Origin: Moellerella wisconsensis ATCC 35017
Lineage (GTDB): Bacteria > Pseudomonadota > Gammaproteobacteria > Enterobacterales > Enterobacteriaceae
Direction: 5' to 3'
DNA length: 64,000 nucleotides
Assembly (NCBI RefSeq): GCF_001294465.1
Contig: NZ_LGAA01000026.1
Location: forward strand, 62,001-126,000
The notes under the pieces: model-generated
What the model was told of the DNA's origin: nothing
Database searches by the model: none
The model's input: the letters and a program-made list of their open reading frames with translations, nothing else
In this document: one piece after another, positions 57,581 to 64,000 of the stretch
How positions within the stretch are numbered: position 1 is the first letter of the stretch
Layout: each line of letters begins with the position of its first letter
Made by a program: the position numbers and the translations under genes

Positions 57581-58702
57581 TTAGCTGTATCCAGCCTCTA
57601 TAAATACTTGCTCGTCTATTTCTCTAAGTTGCTCTAGCGAAATAAACTCACCTTTATCTGTATAGAATTCAGAAGGGTGTATGCCGCCTTCTTTCATCAA
57701 CCTAAATCGAGTTCCACCAAATATTTGTCTTTGCCGCCATTCAGGTTGTCGCTGTATCCAATCAAGAAAATTAGTATCTACTGGCACTTGCCCATCCATT
57801 GATGCGCGGGTTTCTGTATCAATTTCATTTGCGTCAATACCAAGCTCTCGCCATGACTTAGTGACTAAGGTTTCGGTAGAGCGGCAATTAAAATGAAGTT
57901 TTCCGGGACCTTGTAAATAAGGGATTTTGTGCCCTATTGGCCTACCTTCCAATGTATACCTCAACCTATCTCGAACAATGCAATCATGCGAGGTTTTATT
58001 GTCGAGAGTGGATAACCACTGCTTGCAATCAAAAATACTTTTATTTGCGTCAGCAAATTGCTCTCTCGCTGTTGCTTGTAAATGGCTAATGGCAGTCTTA
58101 GCTATTGTCATTGCATTAGCTCGACTGAGTTGTAATGCGCTATCTTTATAATCTTGATTTGCATGACCTCTAATTTTACGACCAATATCTACCGTACTAT
58201 CACCGTTTAAATATCCATTACGAACGACATTATTTATGCGCGCCATGCGGTCTGACTCTAACCCACTTCTCCACTCCGATAATAATTTCCCCTGAAAAGG
58301 TCGAGACATTACCGCCGAAAGTAGCATTTCCTCGGTAATGCTCATCAATGGATATTGGCGTAAAGCCACATCAGGCAACAAAGCATCAAATAATGAGGAA
58401 TAGTAACCAGCCTCATACAATGCGTACTCTCTCATTTCCTCTGTCAGTAACGAAAAAGCACTATCGACAGCCCGCTTGTTAATACTTCTAACACTAGAAA
58501 GTAATGACTCTAGTCGCCTTGCTGTAAAGCTATTAATATCAATCGTAGCATCATCCAAAGTCACAATAAGCGAAGCCGTCAATTCAGCATCAAATTCATT
58601 GAGCGCTTTTATCATGCGCCTTGCCACCCCGGTAGAATAGCGGCCAGAAAATAGAGAGTGGGCAATTAGCTCATCCATCAATTGCTCATTCACTGATTTC
58701 AT
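57581..58702 (-). CDS. Head morphogenesis protein (MuF/SPP1 gp7 family)
   Basis: This 373 aa minor capsid protein is of the phage Mu F-like family. The C-terminal hallmark is KQWLSTLDNKTSHDCIVRDR followed by GPGKLHFNCRSTETLV, with conserved Cys/His residues. It is probably packaged in small number and may be ejected with DNA. It overlaps the portal gene by 4 nt. Confidence 0.9.
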   Translation of the reverse strand: MKSVNEQLMDELIAHSLFSGRYSTGVARRMIKALNEFDAELTASLIVTLDDATIDINSFTARRLESLLSSVRSINKRAVDSAFSLLTEEMREYALYEAGYYSSLFDALLPDVALRQYPLMSITEEMLLSAVMSRPFQGKLLSEWRSGLESDRMARINNVVRNGYLNGDSTVDIGRKIRGHANQDYKDSALQLSRANAMTIAKTAISHLQATAREQFADANKSIFDCKQWLSTLDNKTSHDCIVRDRLRYTLEGRPIGHKIPYLQGPGKLHFNCRSTETLVTKSWRELGIDANEIDTETRASMDGQVPVDTNFLDWIQRQPEWRQRQIFGGTRFRLMKEGGIHPSEFYTDKGEFISLEQLREIDEQVFIEAGYS

Positions 58703-60069
58703 ACTTCACCTGATATTGTCGGATCTTGGTTATTAAGCTCATCTACAACCAAATCAACATCGTCAGCAGGATCAATCACATCATATTTCTGTAAGCTACG
58801 TACCAGATCAGATTTGCGAGTAGCACCAGACTGCCATGCAGCAACAATTTCTCGAAGCATCGCACTATCTGCTATGTGATTAACAAGGTCCTTGTTAATT
58901 TCGAACGAAATATCACTGGCCTCAAGCCCAAGATATTCAGCGCACCACACAAGAGCCTTACTGCATGCATCAGAAACGTTTGAGCAACAAATACTTAAAA
59001 TAGAGGTCTGGGCATTTTGCTCACCAACAGATTGAATAACTGTTTTTACCTTACTATCCGCAGAGACTAATTGAGCACCTAACGCAACCATATAATCACG
59101 CTTACTGTCCATCGCTTCTTTGGCCAACATATTTGGCTGAGCTTGCGCGTAACCAAAAAAACCTTTTTCTGGCAACATAATTGGCGAACGAGAGCCAACC
59201 ATAACGCCTTTCTTTTCTAGATGGTCACGCCAATCTGTATTCAACCCACCCAGATACGGTTGTATTTGTCCACAGAAGAACACTGAATCTTCATAATCAG
59301 CAGAGTTTCGATAATGCCCAAGATTAATTTTAGCTAAGCCGGCCAGCGGGGCTTCATCGATAGTATGATCATTGTTCTGGGCACCTATGAATGTAAACGG
59401 AATTTCATCCCATGCCCCATTACCTGCGCGCTCAGGAATATATTCAGAATCAATCTGAAAAACATTACTCCCACTTAGCTTACGGTATACACGACAAATA
59501 AACTTACCATCTTCTATAGCTAAAACTCGATATTGAAGAACATCTTTAAATCCAAACCCATCCTCTTCCTCAACCATTTCACGAAGCACCACCAACGTTA
59601 ACATGGTTCGGCCATTGATGCGGTCTGTTCGCCAATTAATAATATCTTCAGCACGATATTGGAATATAAACGGAAGTTTAGAATCACTGTTGTAATCCAC
59701 ATACAGACCATGACGACCGACTTCTAATATTGATTCAAGTGAGGACTGAGCAAGCTGATAAATACTTGAGCCGGCACCATCAGCATCTTCTTTTAGACAA
59801 GACAGTTTTTCGACAACAGCAACCAGCGGATCCTTTTTAAACGCCATACCTATCATGCCGTTACGTGTGTTACCTGTAATTGGGTAAAATACAGCGCGAT
59901 CTTGATAATCCTTATTACGTTTCTTTTTACGATTAGCGTCTTGCTCTTCAAGCTCAGGAAGGTAATTTTTTATATCCTCACCCCCCCGACAAACAGAGCG
60001 CACCAGCTCCCACTGAGGAGCAGCCGTTTTATACTCCGGTCGAGTGAAATCTACGTTTATCATACTCAT
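58699..60069 (-). CDS. Portal protein (DUF4055 family)
   Basis: This 456 aa protein is the dodecameric DNA-entry vertex. Motifs include FYPITGNTRNGMIGMAFKKD, LAQSSLESILEVGRHGLYVD and LQPYLGG-like CGQIQPYLGGLNTDWRDHLE, and a long C-terminal helix precedes the end. Its ATG overlaps the terminase stop by 1 nt. A second ATG two codons downstream is equally possible. Confidence 0.88.
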   Translation of the reverse strand: MSMINVDFTRPEYKTAAPQWELVRSVCRGGEDIKNYLPELEEQDANRKKKRNKDYQDRAVFYPITGNTRNGMIGMAFKKDPLVAVVEKLSCLKEDADGAGSSIYQLAQSSLESILEVGRHGLYVDYNSDSKLPFIFQYRAEDIINWRTDRINGRTMLTLVVLREMVEEEDGFGFKDVLQYRVLAIEDGKFICRVYRKLSGSNVFQIDSEYIPERAGNGAWDEIPFTFIGAQNNDHTIDEAPLAGLAKINLGHYRNSADYEDSVFFCGQIQPYLGGLNTDWRDHLEKKGVMVGSRSPIMLPEKGFFGYAQAQPNMLAKEAMDSKRDYMVALGAQLVSADSKVKTVIQSVGEQNAQTSILSICCSNVSDACSKALVWCAEYLGLEASDISFEINKDLVNHIADSAMLREIVAAWQSGATRKSDLVRSLQKYDVIDPADDVDLVVDELNNQDPTISGEV

Positions 60070-61643
60070 CAGAAGGTTGTTCCTAGATTAATTTCAAAGG
60101 CTGGGCGAATAGGCCTGTGCAACACTCGATAACGCGTACCATCCCAGTCGTGGTCTTCTTGCTCGGTATCCACATCATCCGGGTTCTTTGAATCGCGCAC
60201 TAAAACAGGCACACGACTGATCCAGCCTCGACAATAATCAAACACGTAAAAAGCGGGCTTTTCTGCCATTCCTGACTCTGTTTTCTTACCTTCGATCACC
60301 GCCTCTAGCATGTCAGCAAATAGTGATGCCCCATTAATACGGGAGCCGGGGTTTTTATTCGCTTTCATCCATTCGACACCTTGAGCTTCCATTTTTTGTG
60401 CAATGGAGTCCTCATCATCGTTTGGGGTGTAAATCGAATTATCCGCAGGGCCTTTAATTACTTTTTTACAGATATTGGGCATGATATTCATTTGCCCCTG
60501 AGTTAGACCATCTTTGACTATTTCTTGGGGAATAACAGAATCCACCCCCGCCAAGCGCAGGTCAATCCACTTAATTCCTTTAGCAACATTGGTGGATGAC
60601 ATGTTCAGACCTTTATTCAGCTCATCAGGGGGACAACCGTACCATTCGCCGATTAAGATTAAGGATCCGGCCGGTGGACAAAATTGACGGCCATCGGGTA
60701 ATGTGGCTTCGGTACCATCCGATTGCGCCCACCACAAGTTAGAAAATGGCTTTGACTCTCCCCAGTCATGGGAACGGTCAACAATCCAGCTATCAGGTAT
60801 TCGAAACGGCTTAATAACGTGATGAGTTGCATTCCAAAGATGGTCAAACCGTCCACCGCTCGTCACATCCCAAGAACCTTCTACCCACGCCTTTTTACGG
60901 TTTGGATCTTTAATGCTCATGAGTGTGGCTATGTATTGAGGATCTAAGTACGGATTTTCTTTAAATGAGCCATGGATAGCGACACGAGTTAAAGTAATTT
61001 CTTCGTCGCGCTCAGTTTGCGGGTTAAACACTTTCTGTGTTTCCCGAATCACGGTTCCTCGTGGCTTTGGTTCGATAAAACGCTTTTTCACCCATGTATG
61101 ACCAATGCCAAACGGGTTGGTCGTACTGAAAACCTCAAGCGGAATAGGCTTTAGTAATGTGCCATTTTCAAGAGGGTAATCTTTTGGCCTAAACGATGAG
61201 CGCCGACACGAGAACATTGCCTCATAAAAATCAGATGACTTTTGCTTAGTTAATTCGTTAAAGCCAATAAAGGGGAACTCTTGCCCATGATAATCCCAAT
61301 AATCATCCGCTTCTTTACCAAAACGAAATAGTAGCTCTTCGCCAGTTGGCCATACCCACCTCAATTCTGAAGCTGAAGCAAGAAAGCGAGCGCCATCTTT
61401 AAACAACCGATACATACGTTTTGATTGCGTGATGATGTCAGCAAGGTTTTTGTACTCCGTATCAAATATGATACCGCGCCAAAATGAACCATAGCCAATA
61501 CCCACATTGCGCCTAAAACGAGCTAATTGAGCCGCTGTTTTGCCGGGGCCTCGTGTTCCTTCATACAATATTTCATTACAGGGGCAACTTAGTGATAACG
61601 ATTGAGATCCGGGTAAAGGTTTCCAAACTACATTGTATTTCAT
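60069..61643 (-). CDS. Terminase large subunit
   Basis: This is the 524 aa DNA-packaging motor. The Walker A-like motif is YEGTRGPGKTAAQLARF at residues about 28-44, the Walker B region is EFPFIGFNEL with catalytic Glu, and the C-terminal RNase H-like nuclease region includes WIVDRSHDWGESKPFSNLWW and acidic residues near SLFADMLEAV. It overlaps terS by 4 nt and touches the portal gene. Confidence 0.94.
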   Translation of the reverse strand: MKYNVVWKPLPGSQSLSLSCPCNEILYEGTRGPGKTAAQLARFRRNVGIGYGSFWRGIIFDTEYKNLADIITQSKRMYRLFKDGARFLASASELRWVWPTGEELLFRFGKEADDYWDYHGQEFPFIGFNELTKQKSSDFYEAMFSCRRSSFRPKDYPLENGTLLKPIPLEVFSTTNPFGIGHTWVKKRFIEPKPRGTVIRETQKVFNPQTERDEEITLTRVAIHGSFKENPYLDPQYIATLMSIKDPNRKKAWVEGSWDVTSGGRFDHLWNATHHVIKPFRIPDSWIVDRSHDWGESKPFSNLWWAQSDGTEATLPDGRQFCPPAGSLILIGEWYGCPPDELNKGLNMSSTNVAKGIKWIDLRLAGVDSVIPQEIVKDGLTQGQMNIMPNICKKVIKGPADNSIYTPNDDEDSIAQKMEAQGVEWMKANKNPGSRINGASLFADMLEAVIEGKKTESGMAEKPAFYVFDYCRGWISRVPVLVRDSKNPDDVDTEQEDHDWDGTRYRVLHRPIRPAFEINLGTTF

Positions 61644-62206
61644 TCACCTAAAACCTCACCTTGTTGTTGCTGTGCAGCTTTCTCCCAACCATCTACATTG
61701 TCGCAAGATGGTACTGGCATGATGTTGTGTGTTGCTTCAACTTTCTGCTCAATCTGTTCTTTAAAAGCCTGAACCCTAACATGCTTGCCGAGTAACTCAA
61801 GGTTCTTCACCTTGTCAGGCCATTTGATTTTTTTGAGTAATGCTTCAGAACCTTCTTCGCTAGATGACATTACCATGACATCTAAGCCGCTTAGTGTTGT
61901 GCGCCATGACTTAGGCCAGCTTTTGACAGGTTTCAGGTCACCGGTTTCGGTGAGTATGTCTAGCACATCCATCTGATCTATTTCGACTAATCGCTTAAGG
62001 ACGTAATCAGAGTCTATTTCAATACGCTCATTTCTATTTAATTTAAGTTCTTGAATTCTATTTTGAATGTTAACATTTATTAACAGTCGGCTTGATTGTG
62101 CGTTCGCAGTTTTCTCGCTGTACCCCGCACGAATAGCCGCTTGTGTGGCATTTAAATCGATGAGGTACTCGCGACAAAACATTTCTTGTTTATCGTTGAG
62201 TGCCAT
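61640..62206 (-). CDS. Terminase small subunit (Terminase_2 family)
   Basis: This 188 aa protein starts at the ATG at 62206 (GAGG eight bases upstream); an ATG two codons earlier is too close to the ribosome site. The N-terminal HTH for pac/cos recognition is LNDKQEMFCREYLIDLNATQ and AAIRAGYSEKTANAQSSRLL, followed by a helical oligomerisation region. It begins the packaging/head operon. Confidence 0.94.
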   Translation of the reverse strand: MALNDKQEMFCREYLIDLNATQAAIRAGYSEKTANAQSSRLLINVNIQNRIQELKLNRNERIEIDSDYVLKRLVEIDQMDVLDILTETGDLKPVKSWPKSWRTTLSGLDVMVMSSSEEGSEALLKKIKWPDKVKNLELLGKHVRVQAFKEQIEQKVEATHNIMPVPSCDNVDGWEKAAQQQQGEVLGE

Positions 62207-62228
62207 ATTCATATCCTCATAACAAATT

Positions 62229-62290
62229 AAAAAGCCGGCTCACTCGAACTGGCTTTGTGACTTGCAATAAAAAAGGCCGCTGAGCGACCT
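62229..62290 (-). terminator. Two tandem intrinsic terminators upstream of terS
   Basis: On the minus strand the first hairpin is aggtcgc/gcggcct (62274-62290) with six T residues after it. The second is aaagcc/ggcttt (around 62232-62255) followed by TTTTT. Transcription coming from the lysis region must pass both before terS, so read-through would need antitermination or a promoter downstream. Confidence 0.75.
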
Positions 62291-62610
62291 ATTCAATATT
62301 TGGCAAGTACATTTGAGCTTCTTTCACAACTCGCTCTCTTGCGGTTAGTAGCAATGTTTTCTGCCCCAACGCCCAGTTAGCAATCGTTATTGCGCAAATA
62401 CTTATATTTTTAGTTGCAGTGTTGATTATCTCTAAGGCTCATTACCTAAAAATTGGTTCGATGTTTTTTAGATATGTGTTCATGTGGTGCACAGGATGAA
62501 AATCGGAGATAAAAACACTTAAAAGTAATACTTATATTTCAACTAAGAATGCTATTAACCGCAAATATATTATAAAAATTAATATATTTTTATTCTTTTT
62601 TTCGGATAGG
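62291..62610. other. Spacer upstream of terS
   Basis: About 320 bases lie before the KTSC open frame. On the minus strand a 49-codon stop-free stretch ends at about 62292 (reading NTATKNISICAITIANWALG and VVKEAQMYLPNIE), directly before the terminators. It has no ATG at its beginning, so it is either a small gene with a non-ATG start or a remnant. Nothing else is recognised. Confidence 0.35.
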
Positions 62611-62718
62611 ATGTACAATAATGATATGATATTAAAAAAGTCAAACTATGTTTATATCCCTCTCAGCATATTAATGCTGTCTCTCAGTACCGTTGCAAGT
62701 AAAATTAAGGCAATACTA

Positions 62719-62931
62719 ATGTTTAAACATCACGTTAATTCCCCTAATATTTATACCATTGGTTACGATAACGAGACAAAAGTACTTGAAATTAATTTCA
62801 TTTCAAATCGTACTATCAAATATATCAATGTACCACTGATTAATTATCAACGATTAACTGTAGCAAAAGATAAAGAACATTATATTGAAAAGTATATAAA
62901 TAACAAATACCTAAAAATAAAAGATTGCTAG
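62719..62931 (+). CDS. KTSC-domain protein
   Basis: This 70 aa protein starts at the ATG at 62719, which has AAGG eight bases upstream. It matches the KTSC fold: IYTIGYDNETKVLEINFISN, then YINVPLINYQRL and YIEKYINNKYLKI. A longer frame from 62611 adds a hydrophobic stretch resembling a signal peptide, but it lacks a good ribosome site. KTSC domains are common in phages and near lysine-tRNA synthetases; their function is not settled. It is transcribed opposite to the late genes, like a moron. Confidence 0.75.
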   Translation: MFKHHVNSPNIYTIGYDNETKVLEINFISNRTIKYINVPLINYQRLTVAKDKEHYIEKYINNKYLKIKDC

Positions 62932-63352
62932 ATAAGATTCTATCTAGAGTCAATTACTTTCTTGTCTAAGCTATCAAATTCATATCATCTACCACCACTA
63001 TTATTAAATAATGTTCGCATCGAATTTAATTGTTCTCGTAGCATTTTGTTGTAGTTCATTACATATATTAACTAGCTATTTCAGTATGCTAATGATGCGT
63101 TACTTGCTGATGTTAATATAAAAAATAAATGAGAGCGATAGAATGGAAAATACTATAATTCGGAAACTCATTGAGTTAACACACAACGAAAATAATAAAA
63201 TCAAGGTTACTGCGATATCAGCCCTTGGTGAGTTATAAAGCTGCCACAGGATAAAAAGCTGCAATCTCAAGGCTTATTCAATTATGCGATGACAAACAGG
63301 AATAGATAGCTGTTTGTGCAGTTTATGCATCAGGTAGGCTTTCTTTGCATTT
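62932..63352. other. Spacer between the KTSC gene and the spanin genes
   Basis: It starts with a 7-bp inverted repeat ctagata/tatctag (62928-62947) at the KTSC stop. On the plus strand a 31-codon frame at 63143-63238 (MENTIIRKLIELTHNENNKI, ending ISALGEL) has GAGAG upstream and looks like the first helix pair of a HEAT-type protein cut short. I regard it as a possible remnant. No other gene is seen. Confidence 0.35.
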
Positions 63353-63829
63353 CTAATATGAATTACACTGTTCTTTAATGTATTCCTGAAGCCCTAATAT
63401 CATTTGCTTGGACTCTGCGATTCGTTGTCTGAGTAACCAATAATTTCCGATAGCGGTGTCAGTAGGTCTGGCGGTTGTTCCATTATCCAAGCTGGCGGTT
63501 GAATTGGCTTCGCTTTTCGGACAACTGGCTCTGATGTACACCCGCTCAGGATTACGCTCAGCAGCAATACGCAACTGGTCAATTTCAGCTTTAGCATTTG
63601 TGAGTTCCGTTGTGTGTTTGGTGTCGAGTTCGTGAATGGAGTTAATGCGATTTTCGTAGTCTGTAGTAATAGCTACTTGCTCATTTAGGGCATTATTCAA
63701 TGACTCCTTCTCTTTTTTTATCTCAATATTTTCATCTGCTAGCTTTTGATTTTCACTCACCTGCCAGTTAAGCAGCCCACCCAAAATAATGACACTAACT
63801 AGTGTAAATGCTGTTATTTTCCAATTCAC
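63353..63829 (-). CDS. Rz-like inner-membrane spanin
   Basis: This 158 aa i-spanin disrupts the outer membrane at the end of lysis together with Rz1. It starts with GTG at 63829 (GGGGGTGAT upstream). An N-terminal membrane anchor (ITAFTLVSVIILGGLLNW) is followed by a periplasmic coiled coil, and a Cys-containing C-terminus ends KEQCNSY. The Rz1 frame is nested inside. It lies 1 nt after a small membrane-protein frame. Confidence 0.9.
   Translation of the reverse strand: MNWKITAFTLVSVIILGGLLNWQVSENQKLADENIEIKKEKESLNNALNEQVAITTDYENRINSIHELDTKHTTELTNAKAEIDQLRIAAERNPERVYIRASCPKSEANSTASLDNGTTARPTDTAIGNYWLLRQRIAESKQMILGLQEYIKEQCNSY
63400..63597 (-). CDS. Rz1-like outer-membrane spanin lipoprotein (nested in Rz)
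   Basis: This is a 65 aa lipoprotein in an alternative frame within Rz. The signal sequence KLTSCVLLLSVILSGC ends in a lipobox (LSGC, lipidated Cys at residue 20). A proline-rich mature part (KPIQPPAWIMEQPPDLLTP) is typical of Rz1. Full nesting inside Rz is the lambda-type arrangement. Confidence 0.9.
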   Translation of the reverse strand: MLKLKLTSCVLLLSVILSGCTSEPVVRKAKPIQPPAWIMEQPPDLLTPLSEIIGYSDNESQSPSK

Positions 63830-63830
63830 A

Positions 63831-63980
63831 TCACCCCCGATAATGACTTAGTGCAACTTGGCAACGCTTTTCTATCCCCTGCGGATCATTGCGACAGGTA
63901 TCATCAATCAATAAATATGCGCCCGATCCAATAAACAAAATAAGGTAAGCAACCAAGCAGACTATAGACTTCCAAGGCAT
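63831..63980 (-). CDS. Small membrane protein upstream of Rz (may extend past window edge)
   Basis: From the ATG at 63980 this reads MPWKSIVCLVAYLILFIGSG with one hydrophobic span, then a short Cys-containing tail ending SHYRG, 49 aa in all. The frame remains open to the window edge, so it could be the C-terminus of a longer protein. Its position directly before Rz suggests a lysis-module gene, but it does not resemble a known endolysin C-terminus. Confidence 0.5.
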   Translation of the reverse strand: MPWKSIVCLVAYLILFIGSGAYLLIDDTCRNDPQGIEKRCQVALSHYRG

Positions 63981-64000
63981 ACGGTCTTTTCTATTTCTCT

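Noticed and set aside
1-64000. tRNA/rRNA genes, CRISPR array and insertion sequences
   Set aside because: No cloverleaf-type T-loop context, regular spacer-repeat array, or transposase was recognised in either strand.

Overview
This window is a low-GC chromosomal segment of an enterobacterium followed by about half of a lambda-like prophage. The gene order serC-aroA-cmk-rpsA-ihfB-ycaI(comEC)-msbA-lpxK-ycaR-kdsB-elyC-cmoM-mukF-mukE matches the E. coli 20-21 min region. The proteins are close to their E. coli counterparts, but the DNA is AT-rich, with long AT-only spacers. This suggests a Morganellaceae-type genome (Proteus, Providencia, Moellerella, Arsenophonus or a relative). The genus is inferred, not shown.

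Layout. 1-2622: mukE (cut by the window edge), mukF and cmoM, an overlapping minus-strand operon. 3130-4090: elyC on the plus strand, ending in a bidirectional terminator. 4248-5189: kdsB and ycaR. 5362-5577: a divergent cold-shock-domain protein. 6102-11200: lpxK, msbA and comEC. 11563-17497: ihfB, rpsA, cmk, aroA and serC. 17715-22501: a minimal chaperone-usher fimbrial operon. 22955-25232: pgm and seqA. 25575-26345: ybfF. 26629-32057: a type I secretion locus with the B-D-E layout of MARTX transporters; its last gene has lost its 3' end. 32058-35000: a boundary zone with repeat elements, phage remnants and a two-gene hydrolase/AraC-type regulator cassette. 35002-64000: prophage late region on the minus strand. 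In transcription order it carries Rz/Rz1, small and large terminase, portal, MuF-like protein, scaffold, capsid, connectors, tail tube, tail assembly chaperones, an accessory island, tape measure, lambda M/L/K/I/J homologues and a tail fibre.

The most notable phage features are three apparent -1 ribosomal frameshift sites. One lies in the tail chaperone pair (A AAA AAC). One is at the end of the major capsid gene (G GGA AAG TAA). One is at the end of the tail-tube gene (GCA AAG TAA). In the last two the -1 frame leads straight into an immunoglobulin-like domain. The island at about 47.2-52.0 kb separates the tail chaperones from the tape measure, which are normally adjacent. It carries a umuDC-like SOS polymerase pair with a LexA box, an Arc-like ribbon-helix-helix protein with its own LexA box and a good promoter, a divergent possible regulator, a secreted protein, and two small genes of 35 and 42 codons. 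Many intrinsic terminators lie between the late genes, which suggests that late transcription depends on antitermination. No integrase, phage repressor, holin or complete endolysin is visible. Those genes would lie beyond position 64000.

No tRNA, rRNA, CRISPR array or insertion sequence was recognised.
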